Assembly: GCA_028708075.1 (NCBI GenBank)
Contig: JAQVZS010000001.1
Coordinates: 143,319 to 207,318, forward strand
Direction: 5' to 3'
Length of the DNA stretch: 64,000 bases
Source of the DNA: Massilibacteroides sp.
GTDB lineage: Bacteria; Bacteroidota; Bacteroidia; Bacteroidales; Tannerellaceae
Position numbers and translations under genes: made by a program
The notes under the pieces: model-generated
Seen by the model: the letters and a program-made list of their open reading frames with translations, nothing else
Databases searched by the model: none
What the model was told of the DNA's origin: nothing
Shown here: positions 47,047 to 54,552 of the stretch, piece after piece
Position numbering within the stretch: position 1 is the stretch's first letter
How the letters are laid out: every line of letters begins with the position of its first letter

Positions 47047-47107
47047 AATTGTTTAATGTTCTATAATTAGACAATTCTTCTTGGGGTGTTTCTTTCCTGA
47101 AACGCCC
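47047..47107 (+). promoter_or_regulatory. two consecutive hairpins in the hypD leader
   Basis: Hairpin one: AATTGTTTAAT (47047-47057) / ATTAGACAATT (47066-47076), 11 bp with one G-U pair and an 8-base loop. Hairpin two: GGGTGTTTC (47084-47092) / GAAACGCCC (47099-47107), 9 bp with one G-U pair and a 6-base loop. Only 7 bases separate them. No T-run follows, so this is not a plain terminator. It might be a cis-regulatory RNA; no known riboswitch class is recognised. Confidence 0.5.
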
Positions 47108-47201
47108 GGAAATCTCATTATATTTATTATTGTTAGGTGTTTAGCTTGATTTTATCATCATGCTTTAACAAAATCATTACGTATTTAAAATTAGCATTTA
47201 T

Positions 47202-49640
47202 ATGATGAACACAGTAGCACAGCGTGCACCTAAAAGTGCATCTAATTTTGCACCGGCGAAGGCTGCCAATTTATGTGGAATGAACGACCGGATCAAACGG
47301 TTGCGTAAATTGTCTTTTGAGGCAAAACCTTCTTTGTCTATCGAACGCGCTTTAATAGAAACCGAATTTTACAAGGAGAATTACGGTAAGTATCCCATTC
47401 CGATTCTTCGTGCGTTGAATTTTTTTGAGATTTGTAAACGAAAAACTATCTATATAGGTGAAGATGAATTAATAGTGGGCGAAAGAGGCCCGAAACCAAA
47501 AGCCGTACCAACCTTCCCTGAACTTACATGCCATAGTGTAGAGGATTTACACGTACTAAACACAAGAGACTTGCAGCGTTATACGATTTCTCAGGAAGAC
47601 ATCGATACGTATGAACGCGAAGTTATCCCGTATTGGAAGGGCCGTACCCAACGGGAACGTATTTTCGGCCATGTCCCGCAGGAATGGCGTTTGCTTTATG
47701 AAGCCGGTTTATTTACCGAATTCATGGAGCAACGCGCCCCCGGGCATACTGCTTTGGATGGAAAAATTTACAAGACGGGTTTGTTCGATTTGAAGGAACG
47801 CATAGCCGGCGAATTGTCTAAGTTGGATTTTATGAATGATGTGGAAGCAACCGATAAACAGGAGGAACTGATAGCCATGTCTATTTCGTGCGATGCGGCG
47901 ATTCTTTTTGCCCAGCGTCATGCGGACATGGCGGATGAAATGGCAATGACCGAGAAAGATCCGAAGCGTGCTGTTGAATTACGAAAAATAGCGGAAGTTT
48001 GCCGTTGGGTTCCCGCACATGCTCCTCGTAATTTTTGGGAAGCAATCCAAATGTATTGGTTTGTTCATTTGGGGACAATTACGGAATTGAATGGATGGGA
48101 TGCGATGAATCCCGGTCATTTTGATCAACATTTACAGCCGTTTTACGAAAAAGGAATCGCTGAAGGAACATTGACGCGAGACGAAGCCAAAGAATTTTTG
48201 TCTTGTTTCTGGATCAAAGTGAACAACCATCCGGCACCTCCTAAAGTTGGTATTACTGCCAAAGAAAGTGGAACGTTTAATGATTTTACAAATATCAATA
48301 TCGGTGGTGTACGACCTGATGGCTCGGACGGTGTAAGCGAAGTGTCTTATATTATGCTGGAGATTATTGAAGAATTGCATATCCTTCAACCTGGAAGTTC
48401 GATCCATATCAGTTCGAAAACGCCAGATAAGTTCCTACATGCCGGCTGTAAGGTGATCCGGCAAGGGCACGGGTATCCGTCTGTTTTTAATCCTGATATT
48501 TATATTCAAGAACTGATGCGCCAGGGAAAGAGTTTGCAAGATGCGCGAGAGGGCGGTTGCAGCGGTTGCATCGAAGTTGGCGCGTTTGGAAAAGAAGCGT
48601 ATCTTCTGACGGGTTATTTGAACGTACCTAAAATATTGGAGGTAACCTTAAGTAATGGTTATGATCCGGTGACCGGAAAATTAGTGAGCATTCAAACAGG
48701 TGATCCGCGTGATTTTAAAGATTTTGAAGAACTTTATCAGGCTTTTTTGACACAACTGCGTTATGTGGTCGATCAGAAAGTTCGAGTTAGCAATTATATC
48801 GACCGGATGTTTGCTAAATATGCTCCAGCAACGTTCCTTTCATTGTTTATTGATGATTGTATCGCGAGGGGAAGAGATTATTATGATTGCGGACCTCGCT
48901 ACAATACGACCTATATCCAATGTACAGGATTGGGAACAACCACCGACAGCCTTTCAGTGTTGAAAACCCATGTGTTTGAGAATAAGACTCATTCAATGGA
49001 CACAATTTTAAATGCCGTGGCTAAAAATTTCGGAAGCGAAGAAAAATTGCGTCAGTTTATTTTAAATCGGACACCGTTCTTCGGAAATGATAATAAAGAA
49101 GCCGACTCTCTGGCTGTTCGTATTTATAATGATTTGTTCGATACGATTGATGGAAAACCGAATACGAAGGGCGGGTATTTTCATTTGAATATGCTTTCGA
49201 CCACTTGCCATGTCTATTTTGGTAAGGTGATGGGTGCAACACCAAACGGGCGATTAGCCGGACGGTCTATTTCGGATGGAACTTCACCTTCTCACGGAAG
49301 TGATACGCATGGCCCTTCGGCAGTAATCAAGTCGTTGAGTAAATTAGATCAGATCAAAAGTGGTGGAACTTTGCTGAATCTTCGTTTTCTTCCAAGTTTA
49401 TTGAAACGGGAAGAGGATGTAGCTAAACTGGCGCATCTGATTCGTTCGTATTTTTCGTTGGGTGGTCACCATGTTCAGTTTAATATCGTTGATTCGGGAA
49501 CTTTGTATGCTGCTCAGGAACATCCAGAGGATTATAAGGATTTGCTGGTGCGTATGGCTGGATACAGTGATTATTTCAACGATATGAATTCGGACTTGCA
49601 GGGTGAGATTATCGCAAGAACGGAGAATGAGTCTTTTTGA
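47202..49640 (+). CDS. hypD: Glycyl radical enzyme, probable trans-4-hydroxy-L-proline dehydratase
   Basis: Oxygen-sensitive pyruvate formate-lyase superfamily enzyme, 812 residues from the track start. The catalytic cysteine is in GGCSGCIEVGAFGKEAY (Cys456), followed by the glutamate expected for dehydratases, and the glycyl radical loop is RMAGYSDYFND (Gly787). The region around the Cys (EAYLLTGYLNVPKILEVTLSNGYDP) resembles HypD, which dehydrates trans-4-hydroxy-L-proline to pyrroline-5-carboxylate. Starting at the in-frame ATG at 47280 (MNDRIKRLRKLSFEAKPS) gives 786 residues, closer to characterised HypD, and shifts Cys to 430 and Gly to 761. The activase gene follows 11 bases later. No pyrroline-5-carboxylate reductase gene is nearby. 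A different dehydratase substrate is possible. Confidence 0.85.
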   Translation: MMNTVAQRAPKSASNFAPAKAANLCGMNDRIKRLRKLSFEAKPSLSIERALIETEFYKENYGKYPIPILRALNFFEICKRKTIYIGEDELIVGERGPKPKAVPTFPELTCHSVEDLHVLNTRDLQRYTISQEDIDTYEREVIPYWKGRTQRERIFGHVPQEWRLLYEAGLFTEFMEQRAPGHTALDGKIYKTGLFDLKERIAGELSKLDFMNDVEATDKQEELIAMSISCDAAILFAQRHADMADEMAMTEKDPKRAVELRKIAEVCRWVPAHAPRNFWEAIQMYWFVHLGTITELNGWDAMNPGHFDQHLQPFYEKGIAEGTLTRDEAKEFLSCFWIKVNNHPAPPKVGITAKESGTFNDFTNINIGGVRPDGSDGVSEVSYIMLEIIEELHILQPGSSIHISSKTPDKFLHAGCKVIRQGHGYPSVFNPDIYIQELMRQGKSLQDAREGGCSGCIEVGAFGKEAYLLTGYLNVPKILEVTLSNGYDPVTGKLVSIQTGDPRDFKDFEELYQAFLTQLRYVVDQKVRVSNYIDRMFAKYAPATFLSLFIDDCIARGRDYYDCGPRYNTTYIQCTGLGTTTDSLSVLKTHVFENKTHSMDTILNAVAKNFGSEEKLRQFILNRTPFFGNDNKEADSLAVRIYNDLFDTIDGKPNTKGGYFHLNMLSTTCHVYFGKVMGATPNGRLAGRSISDGTSPSHGSDTHGPSAVIKSLSKLDQIKSGGTLLNLRFLPSLLKREEDVAKLAHLIRSYFSLGGHHVQFNIVDSGTLYAAQEHPEDYKDLLVRMAGYSDYFNDMNSDLQGEIIARTENESF

Positions 49641-49651
49641 ACGGATAACAG

Positions 49652-50560
49652 ATGGCTCTTATTTTTGATATTAAACGCTATGCTATAAATGACGGGCCGG
49701 GCATCCGGATTACCATTTTTATGAAAGGATGCCCGTTGTCCTGTGTCTGGTGTCATAATCCGGAAGGGATTAGCGTACATAAAGAAAAACTTTATACCAA
49801 AAAGAAATGTATTGGTTGTAAGAGTTGTGTTGAAATATGTCCTGAACATGCATTGACCTTAACGCGGGATGGAATTATTTCGAACAACGATCTTTGCATA
49901 CTTTGTGGAAAATGCGTGGAGGTTTGTCCGACGCTGGCCTTGGAAATGTCTGGTACGGAATATTCCGTGGATTATCTGATGAGCGAAATTCTGAAAGAAA
50001 CAGCATTTATGGATCGTTCTTCTGGAGGCGTTACTTTCTGCGGGGGAGAACCTTTAATGCATTCGGATATGCTTTTGGAGTTGTTGCGCCGTTGCGGGGA
50101 AGAAGATATTCATCGGGTGGTAGATACGACATTGTATGCCCGTCCGGAGATTGTAACCGAAGTGATGCAGAATTGCGAAATGTTTTTGGTGGATTTAAAA
50201 CATATGAATTCAGAAAAACATCGGAAATATTGTGGTACACCGAATGAACGAATCCTGTCCAATATAAAAATGATTTCGGAAGCAGGAGCCGATTTCTTTA
50301 TCCGGATTCCTCTGATAGAAGGGGTAAATGCGGACGAAGAAAATATCCGGCGTTCGGCGGAATTTTTATCTTCTATATCTTGGAAGCGAAAAGAAATCAA
50401 TCTGTTACCATATCACGATATCGGAAAGAACAAACATGAAAAACTTCGTACGATTTATAATCCGGGGAGTATTTTAATGGCTCCTCCTTCCGAAGAGGTT
50501 CAACAGCGTACGATCGACATTTTTGAAGAATACGGCATTCGCGCGATAATTGGAGGTTAA
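49652..50560 (+). CDS. Glycyl radical enzyme activating protein (radical SAM)
   Basis: A 302-residue activase that abstracts hydrogen from the glycine of the partner enzyme using S-adenosylmethionine. The radical SAM cluster motif is CPLSCVWC (CxxxCxxC) in MKGCPLSCVWCHNPEG, then a two-cluster ferredoxin-like insert (CIGCKSCVEICPEHAL and CILCGKCVEVCPTLAL), GGVTFCGGEPLMH and DLKHMNSEKHRKYCG. The two extra 4Fe-4S clusters are typical for activases of dehydratase-type glycyl radical enzymes. It sits 11 bases after hypD and surely serves it. It overlaps a hairpin at its stop codon. Confidence 0.93.
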   Translation: MALIFDIKRYAINDGPGIRITIFMKGCPLSCVWCHNPEGISVHKEKLYTKKKCIGCKSCVEICPEHALTLTRDGIISNNDLCILCGKCVEVCPTLALEMSGTEYSVDYLMSEILKETAFMDRSSGGVTFCGGEPLMHSDMLLELLRRCGEEDIHRVVDTTLYARPEIVTEVMQNCEMFLVDLKHMNSEKHRKYCGTPNERILSNIKMISEAGADFFIRIPLIEGVNADEENIRRSAEFLSSISWKRKEINLLPYHDIGKNKHEKLRTIYNPGSILMAPPSEEVQQRTIDIFEEYGIRAIIGG

Positions 50561-50585
50561 AGTTGCCCTACAAGGCAACTTTAAC
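50556..50585. terminator. perfect 12-bp hairpin spanning two convergent stop codons
   Basis: GTTAAAGTTGCC (50556-50567) / GGCAACTTTAAC (50574-50585), loop CTACAA. It contains the activase TAA on the plus strand; on the minus strand the same bases encode the last residues and the TAG of the YhcH protein. No T-run, but the placement suggests a shared bidirectional mRNA end. Confidence 0.6.
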
Positions 50586-51014
50586 TACAATTTTACGAAT
50601 TATTCCTTCACCGATGCAGGGAGCATGTCCGTCTTCAGGAAAGTAAATAACAAATTCACCGGGATAGATTTTTGTATAAGCCGTCGGGCGATCCACATAG
50701 AACGCAATATCTTTTTCCAAGTTATAAGGAGAAGATTCTTCCTGTAAATCGCAAGCCGTTTTCCATCCTATTTTTTCTACACCAAGTAAAGGCAGTTGGA
50801 TGTCGATGTATTTTTGGTGTGTTTCGATGGCAGCGTCGGTTTTTTCTTTCCCCTTAATACTTGAAATGCTTACATACAATTGGTCTCCATCCAAATCGTA
50901 TCGGCCGTCTTCCAAGGTGGAGAAGTCGTTATTTTTCAAATAATAAAAAGCTTTTTTAAAAAAAGGGTGGAGCGTTTCATAACGGGAGGTGTTCTTCAAA
51001 GAATCGTGTATCAT
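50568..51014 (-). CDS. YhcH/YjgK/YiaL (TabA-like) family protein
   Basis: A 148-residue cupin-like protein. The family pattern is visible in DGRYDLDGDQLYVSISSIKGKEKTDAAIETHQKYIDIQLPLLGVEKIGW and FVIYFPEDGHAPCIG, where the His and Glu residues are metal-binding in E. coli homologues. YiaL-type proteins are implicated in sugar or sialic-acid metabolism and TabA in biofilm; the exact role is unknown. It converges on the activase gene with a 7-base gap and shares a hairpin with it, but an operon is excluded by direction. Confidence 0.85.
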   Translation of the reverse strand: MIHDSLKNTSRYETLHPFFKKAFYYLKNNDFSTLEDGRYDLDGDQLYVSISSIKGKEKTDAAIETHQKYIDIQLPLLGVEKIGWKTACDLQEESSPYNLEKDIAFYVDRPTAYTKIYPGEFVIYFPEDGHAPCIGEGIIRKIVVKVAL

Positions 51015-51197
51015 AAAGTTTAATTTTAATTAGAATATATACAACAAAGTTCGGCTTTTATGTTGTTAAATAATTGGTTTTTCTCTCATAAATATATAAA
51101 AAAACAGGACTATGATAAATCAATTTTTATTTTGTCGTAACTCTTTTACCCAGAATGTTGTTGTAAGTATAGTTAACTGATAAGAAAGGTAGATAAA

Positions 51198-53411
51198 ATG
51201 AATAAAGAAACGACCAAAACGCTACCCGTTCTGGATATGAGTTGTGCCGTCTGTGCAAATAATGTGGAGCATATAGTTTCCGATTTAAAAGGGGTAAAAA
51301 ATGCTGCGGTAAATTTCGCGACTCATACCTTGACGGTTACGTATGATGCCACTGTAATCGGATTGGAAGAAATCCGTTCGGAAGTGCAATCCGCTGGTTA
51401 CGATCTGCTTATTGAAAAAAACGATGGGGAAGAAACACAAGATAATTCAGCAGCAAAACGTTATGAATTATTGCGTAGGAATACGATAGGCTCATGGCTG
51501 TTGGCAATTCCTTTGGCCATTGTCAGTATGTTGTTTATGCACGTACCTTTCGCTTCCTGGATTATGTTGTTTCTGGCTGTCTCGATTATGGTATTGTTTG
51601 GCCGTGAGTTTTATATAAATGGGTTGAAACATGCCTTGAAAGGATATGCGAATATGGATACGCTTGTTGCACTGAGTACTTTGATTGCATTTCTTTTTAG
51701 TTTGTTTAATACGATTTATCCGCAATTTTGGTACGAACGAGGGCTTGAACCGCATGTCTATTATGAAGCATCGGGGGTAATCATTGCGTTTGTTCAGTTG
51801 GGGAAATTATTGGAAGAAAAAGCAAAGCGTAACACGTCGGCCGCCATTAGAGGATTGATGGGATTGCAACCAAAGAAGGCGTTTCGGATTTCTTCTGAAG
51901 GGGTGGAACAGGAAGTGCTTATTTCAGAACTTCAGGTAGGGAACATCTTACGTGTTCATCCCGGTGAAAAGATTCCGGTGGACGGACTCTTAACGGAAGG
52001 TACCTCGGCGGTAGACGAAAGTATGCTTAGTGGGGAAGTGATTCCGGTGGTGAAGAAGGTAGGATGTAAGGTGATGGCGGGAACAATTAATCAACAAGGC
52101 TCGTTTATTTTGCAGGCAACTGGTGTGGGAGAATCCACGTTGCTAGCACAAATTGTGCGGATGGTACAGGAAGCTCAGGGAAGTAAAGCCCCTGTACAAC
52201 GTATTGTCGATAAAATCAGTAATGTGTTTGTGCCGGTTGTGATGGGGATTTCTCTTTTAACGTTTGTCGTTTGGTTGCTTATCGGTGGAGAAGTGTATTT
52301 TTCCTACGCGTTGATGTCTGCTGTTTCAGTTTTAGTGATCGCTTGTCCGTGCGCGTTGGGATTGGCTACCCCTACGGCTTTGATGGTGGGAATGGGGAAA
52401 GCCGCAGATCGCCATATTCTGATTAAAGACGCGTACGCATTGGAAAATATGTGTAAGGTGGATACAATTGTTTTAGATAAAACCGGAACGTTGACGGAAG
52501 GTAAACCATCAGTGGTCGATTCGTATTGGTTTTCCGAGTCAAAAAAGCAGTATTTGGACATACTTTATACAGCGGAGAAAAAATCGGAACATCCGTTGTC
52601 TTTAGCTATTCTGGAATGGTTGGAAGATTCCGGTGCTTCCATGGTTGCTGTGGACAGTTTCGATTCTTCGCCTGGGCAGGGTGTTCAGATGTCTTTTGAA
52701 GGGAAGACCTATTGGATCGGTAACCGGATTTTTCAAGATACATTTCAAGTAAATTTATCTGGCGAAGCGAAAACGGTGATAATCGATTGGGAAAAAAAGG
52801 CAAATACGATAATTTATTATGGTTGTGGTTCCTCTTTATTGGCAGTTATCGCTGTAGCCGACCATATGAAAGTCTCGTCTCCGGCAGCTGTGAAGCTGTT
52901 GAAGAAAAAGAATATAGAAGTTCATTTGTTGACTGGTGATCGTGAAGAGGTTGCTTCAGCTACGGCTGCGGCTGCCGGAATAGATTTTTTTAAAGCGGAA
53001 GTATTACCTTCTGGAAAAGAAGATTATATTAAAGAGTTACAGTCGAAAGGTAAGATTGTTGCTATGGTGGGCGATGGGATTAACGATTCGCAGGCGCTTG
53101 CCCGTGCGGACGTGAGTATCGCTATGGGAAAAGGCACGGATATAGCTATGGATGTGGCAATGGTGACTCTGATGACTTCCGATTTATTGCTTTTGCCCGA
53201 AGCGATCAAACTTTCCAAACAGACGGTAAAACTTATCCGGCAGAATTTGTTTTGGGCCTTTATCTATAATGTAGTTGGCATTCCGTTGGCTGCGGGTATT
53301 CTTTTCCCGGTAAACGGACTGTTGTTGAATCCAATGTTGGCAAGTGCAGCTATGGCTTTCAGTTCGGTCTCAGTGGTTTTGAACAGTTTACGATTAAAAT
53401 ACATAAACTAA
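51198..53411 (+). CDS. copA: Copper-translocating P1B-type ATPase (CopA-like)
   Basis: Inner-membrane heavy-metal pump, 737 residues. N-terminal heavy-metal-associated domain with [15 protein letters not shown] (metal site CAVC, residues about 12-20), a set of helices, the actuator TGE-type loop [16 protein letters not shown] (here LSGEV), the transmembrane [19 protein letters not shown] (CPC, about 382), the phosphorylation site [16 protein letters not shown] (about 427), KSEHPLS (HP motif) and [26 protein letters not shown]. The CPC and the N-terminal CxxC favour Cu+ export; Ag+ or another soft metal is possible. No CopZ or CopY gene is adjacent. Followed by TAAATAATT tandem repeats at its stop codon. 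Confidence 0.94.
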   Translation: MNKETTKTLPVLDMSCAVCANNVEHIVSDLKGVKNAAVNFATHTLTVTYDATVIGLEEIRSEVQSAGYDLLIEKNDGEETQDNSAAKRYELLRRNTIGSWLLAIPLAIVSMLFMHVPFASWIMLFLAVSIMVLFGREFYINGLKHALKGYANMDTLVALSTLIAFLFSLFNTIYPQFWYERGLEPHVYYEASGVIIAFVQLGKLLEEKAKRNTSAAIRGLMGLQPKKAFRISSEGVEQEVLISELQVGNILRVHPGEKIPVDGLLTEGTSAVDESMLSGEVIPVVKKVGCKVMAGTINQQGSFILQATGVGESTLLAQIVRMVQEAQGSKAPVQRIVDKISNVFVPVVMGISLLTFVVWLLIGGEVYFSYALMSAVSVLVIACPCALGLATPTALMVGMGKAADRHILIKDAYALENMCKVDTIVLDKTGTLTEGKPSVVDSYWFSESKKQYLDILYTAEKKSEHPLSLAILEWLEDSGASMVAVDSFDSSPGQGVQMSFEGKTYWIGNRIFQDTFQVNLSGEAKTVIIDWEKKANTIIYYGCGSSLLAVIAVADHMKVSSPAAVKLLKKKNIEVHLLTGDREEVASATAAAAGIDFFKAEVLPSGKEDYIKELQSKGKIVAMVGDGINDSQALARADVSIAMGKGTDIAMDVAMVTLMTSDLLLLPEAIKLSKQTVKLIRQNLFWAFIYNVVGIPLAAGILFPVNGLLLNPMLASAAMAFSSVSVVLNSLRLKYIN

Positions 53412-53435
53412 ATAATTTAAATAATTTAAATAATT
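53409..53435. repeat. three tandem copies of TAAATAATT at the copA stop codon
   Basis: Perfect 9-base units at 53409-53417, 53418-53426 and 53427-53435; the first includes the copA stop codon. Probably a slippage product. Confidence 0.6.
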
Positions 53436-53492
53436 CATTCTGCTGTTTGTAACCTTATTTCCAAATCGTAAATTCGTAAGAAACGAAAGTTG

Positions 53493-53550
53493 GATATTAG
53501 AAAGAAGAATTGTTGGTATGAAAGAATTGTCCATTCTTCTTTCTAGTATT
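53493..53550. repeat. 18-bp inverted repeat downstream of copA
   Basis: GATATTAGAAAGAAGAAT (53493-53510) pairs with ATTCTTCTTTCTAGTATT (53533-53550) over 18 positions with two G-U pairs; the inner 13 bp are perfect. The loop is 22 bases. Not followed by a T-run. It may be a terminator-like mRNA end or a small mobile relic. Confidence 0.5.
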
Positions 53551-53718
53551 GTACTATACCTTTATTCCCATTTTTGTAATTCAGAGAGAGTTACATGAAA
53601 TTCTTTTTCCGTTTCTATACGAATCTGCAAATTATTTAGTTCGCAGTTTTTTTAAGGACTATGCAGCTGTTCGCTCGTTTGCTCAGAACCGTGCTGGCAA
53701 CAAGCTGTTTTGGATATA

Positions 53719-53748
53719 AGAAAAAAGCAGATCGTTTTCAATCTGCTT
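53719..53748 (-). terminator. Rho-independent terminator of the nitroreductase gene
   Basis: Minus strand: AAGCAGAT / ATCTGCTT stem (53725-53732 and 53741-53748), 8-base loop, then TTTT before CTTAT. Lies 10 bases after the stop. Confidence 0.75.
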
Positions 53749-53757
53749 AGAAACGGT

Positions 53758-54393
53758 TTATAAATTGACGACAAAGTCCAAAAGCGGGCGTCTTGTTTTT
53801 TTTAGATTTACCAGCCAGTCTTCTTCTGCGTGATAGCCCAAAGGTAACAGAAGAACGCTTTTCAATCCTTTGCTTCTCAGGTTTAACAGTTTGTCGACGT
53901 CTTCATTGATGAATCCTTCCATCGGTGTGGCGTCGACTTTGAGTTCGGCTGCCATAGCAATAGCGTAGGCAAAAGCAATATACGTTTGACGTGCGGCGTG
54001 TTCGAAGTTTTCTTTTGACGGTCTGGGCAGATAGTTCGCCTTTAATCTGTCGGTATACGATTTATATGTATCCGAAGCTTGTTCTCTCGTTTTTGTAATT
54101 AAATCGTACATGCTATCTATACGCTCCGCAGTATAATTATCCCAAGCGGCAAAAACCAACAAATGCGAGCAATCCCTTACCTGCTCTTGTCCCATCGCGA
54201 TCGGAACAAGCTGTTCTTTGATCTTTTGATCTGTAATAACCAACAGTTGGAATGGTTGTAATCCCGATGATGTAGGTGCCAGCCGGGCGGCTTCTATGAT
54301 TTTATCAACATGTTCTTGTGATACTTTTTTGGAAGGGTCAAATTTCTTGGTGGCATAGCGCCACGCGGATGTTTCTAATAATCCCATATGCAT
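53758..54393 (-). CDS. NAD(P)H-dependent oxidoreductase, nitroreductase family
   Basis: FMN-dependent nitroreductase-fold protein of 211 residues, NfsB-like. Typical segments: WRYATKKFDPSKKVSQEHVDKIIEAARLAPTSSGLQPFQLLVIT (FMN-binding region), PIAMGQEQVRDCSHLLVFAAWDNY, RQTYIAFAYAIAMAAELKVDATPMEGF and GYHAEEDW near the end. The physiological substrate of such enzymes is seldom known; quinone or nitro compounds and FMN recycling are candidates. Translation may start at the second Met (MGLLETS). Single gene with its own terminator. Confidence 0.9.
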   Translation of the reverse strand: MHMGLLETSAWRYATKKFDPSKKVSQEHVDKIIEAARLAPTSSGLQPFQLLVITDQKIKEQLVPIAMGQEQVRDCSHLLVFAAWDNYTAERIDSMYDLITKTREQASDTYKSYTDRLKANYLPRPSKENFEHAARQTYIAFAYAIAMAAELKVDATPMEGFINEDVDKLLNLRSKGLKSVLLLPLGYHAEEDWLVNLKKTRRPLLDFVVNL

Positions 54394-54519
54394 TCTTTAA
54401 TTAAAAATGTTAGTATTTATACACCCAAATAACGCCTGAAAGAGTGATTTTGTTGCGGTTTTATATATTAAATAATCTTCAGAACCTTTTAAAGGCGGGA
54501 ATTAATCGTTGTATCTTAT

Positions 54520-54527
54520 TATATTTG
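54520..54527 (+). promoter_or_regulatory. -7 element of the GH78-like gene
   Basis: TATATTTG, 25 bases before the ATG; no convincing -33. Confidence 0.4.
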
Positions 54528-54552
54528 CCGTATATAATACTATGAATAGATT

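Larger units (their letters stand above)
46739..47201. other. divergent intergenic region glyA / hypD, 463 bases
   Basis: Very AT-rich. It contains the glyA promoter element (46800-46807), a well-formed plus-strand promoter (46955-46985) and a long leader before the glycyl radical enzyme gene with at least two hairpins (47047-47107). I see no ORF or tRNA. The leader is about 210 bases if the predicted promoter is correct. Confidence 0.6.
53412..53757. other. intergenic region between copA and the nitroreductase gene, 346 bases
   Basis: Contains the 9-base tandem repeat, a long inverted repeat (53493-53550) and, at its right end, a minus-strand terminator hairpin of the nitroreductase gene. 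I see no tRNA and no ORF worth reporting. The middle (53551-53718) shows nothing I can interpret. Confidence 0.55.
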
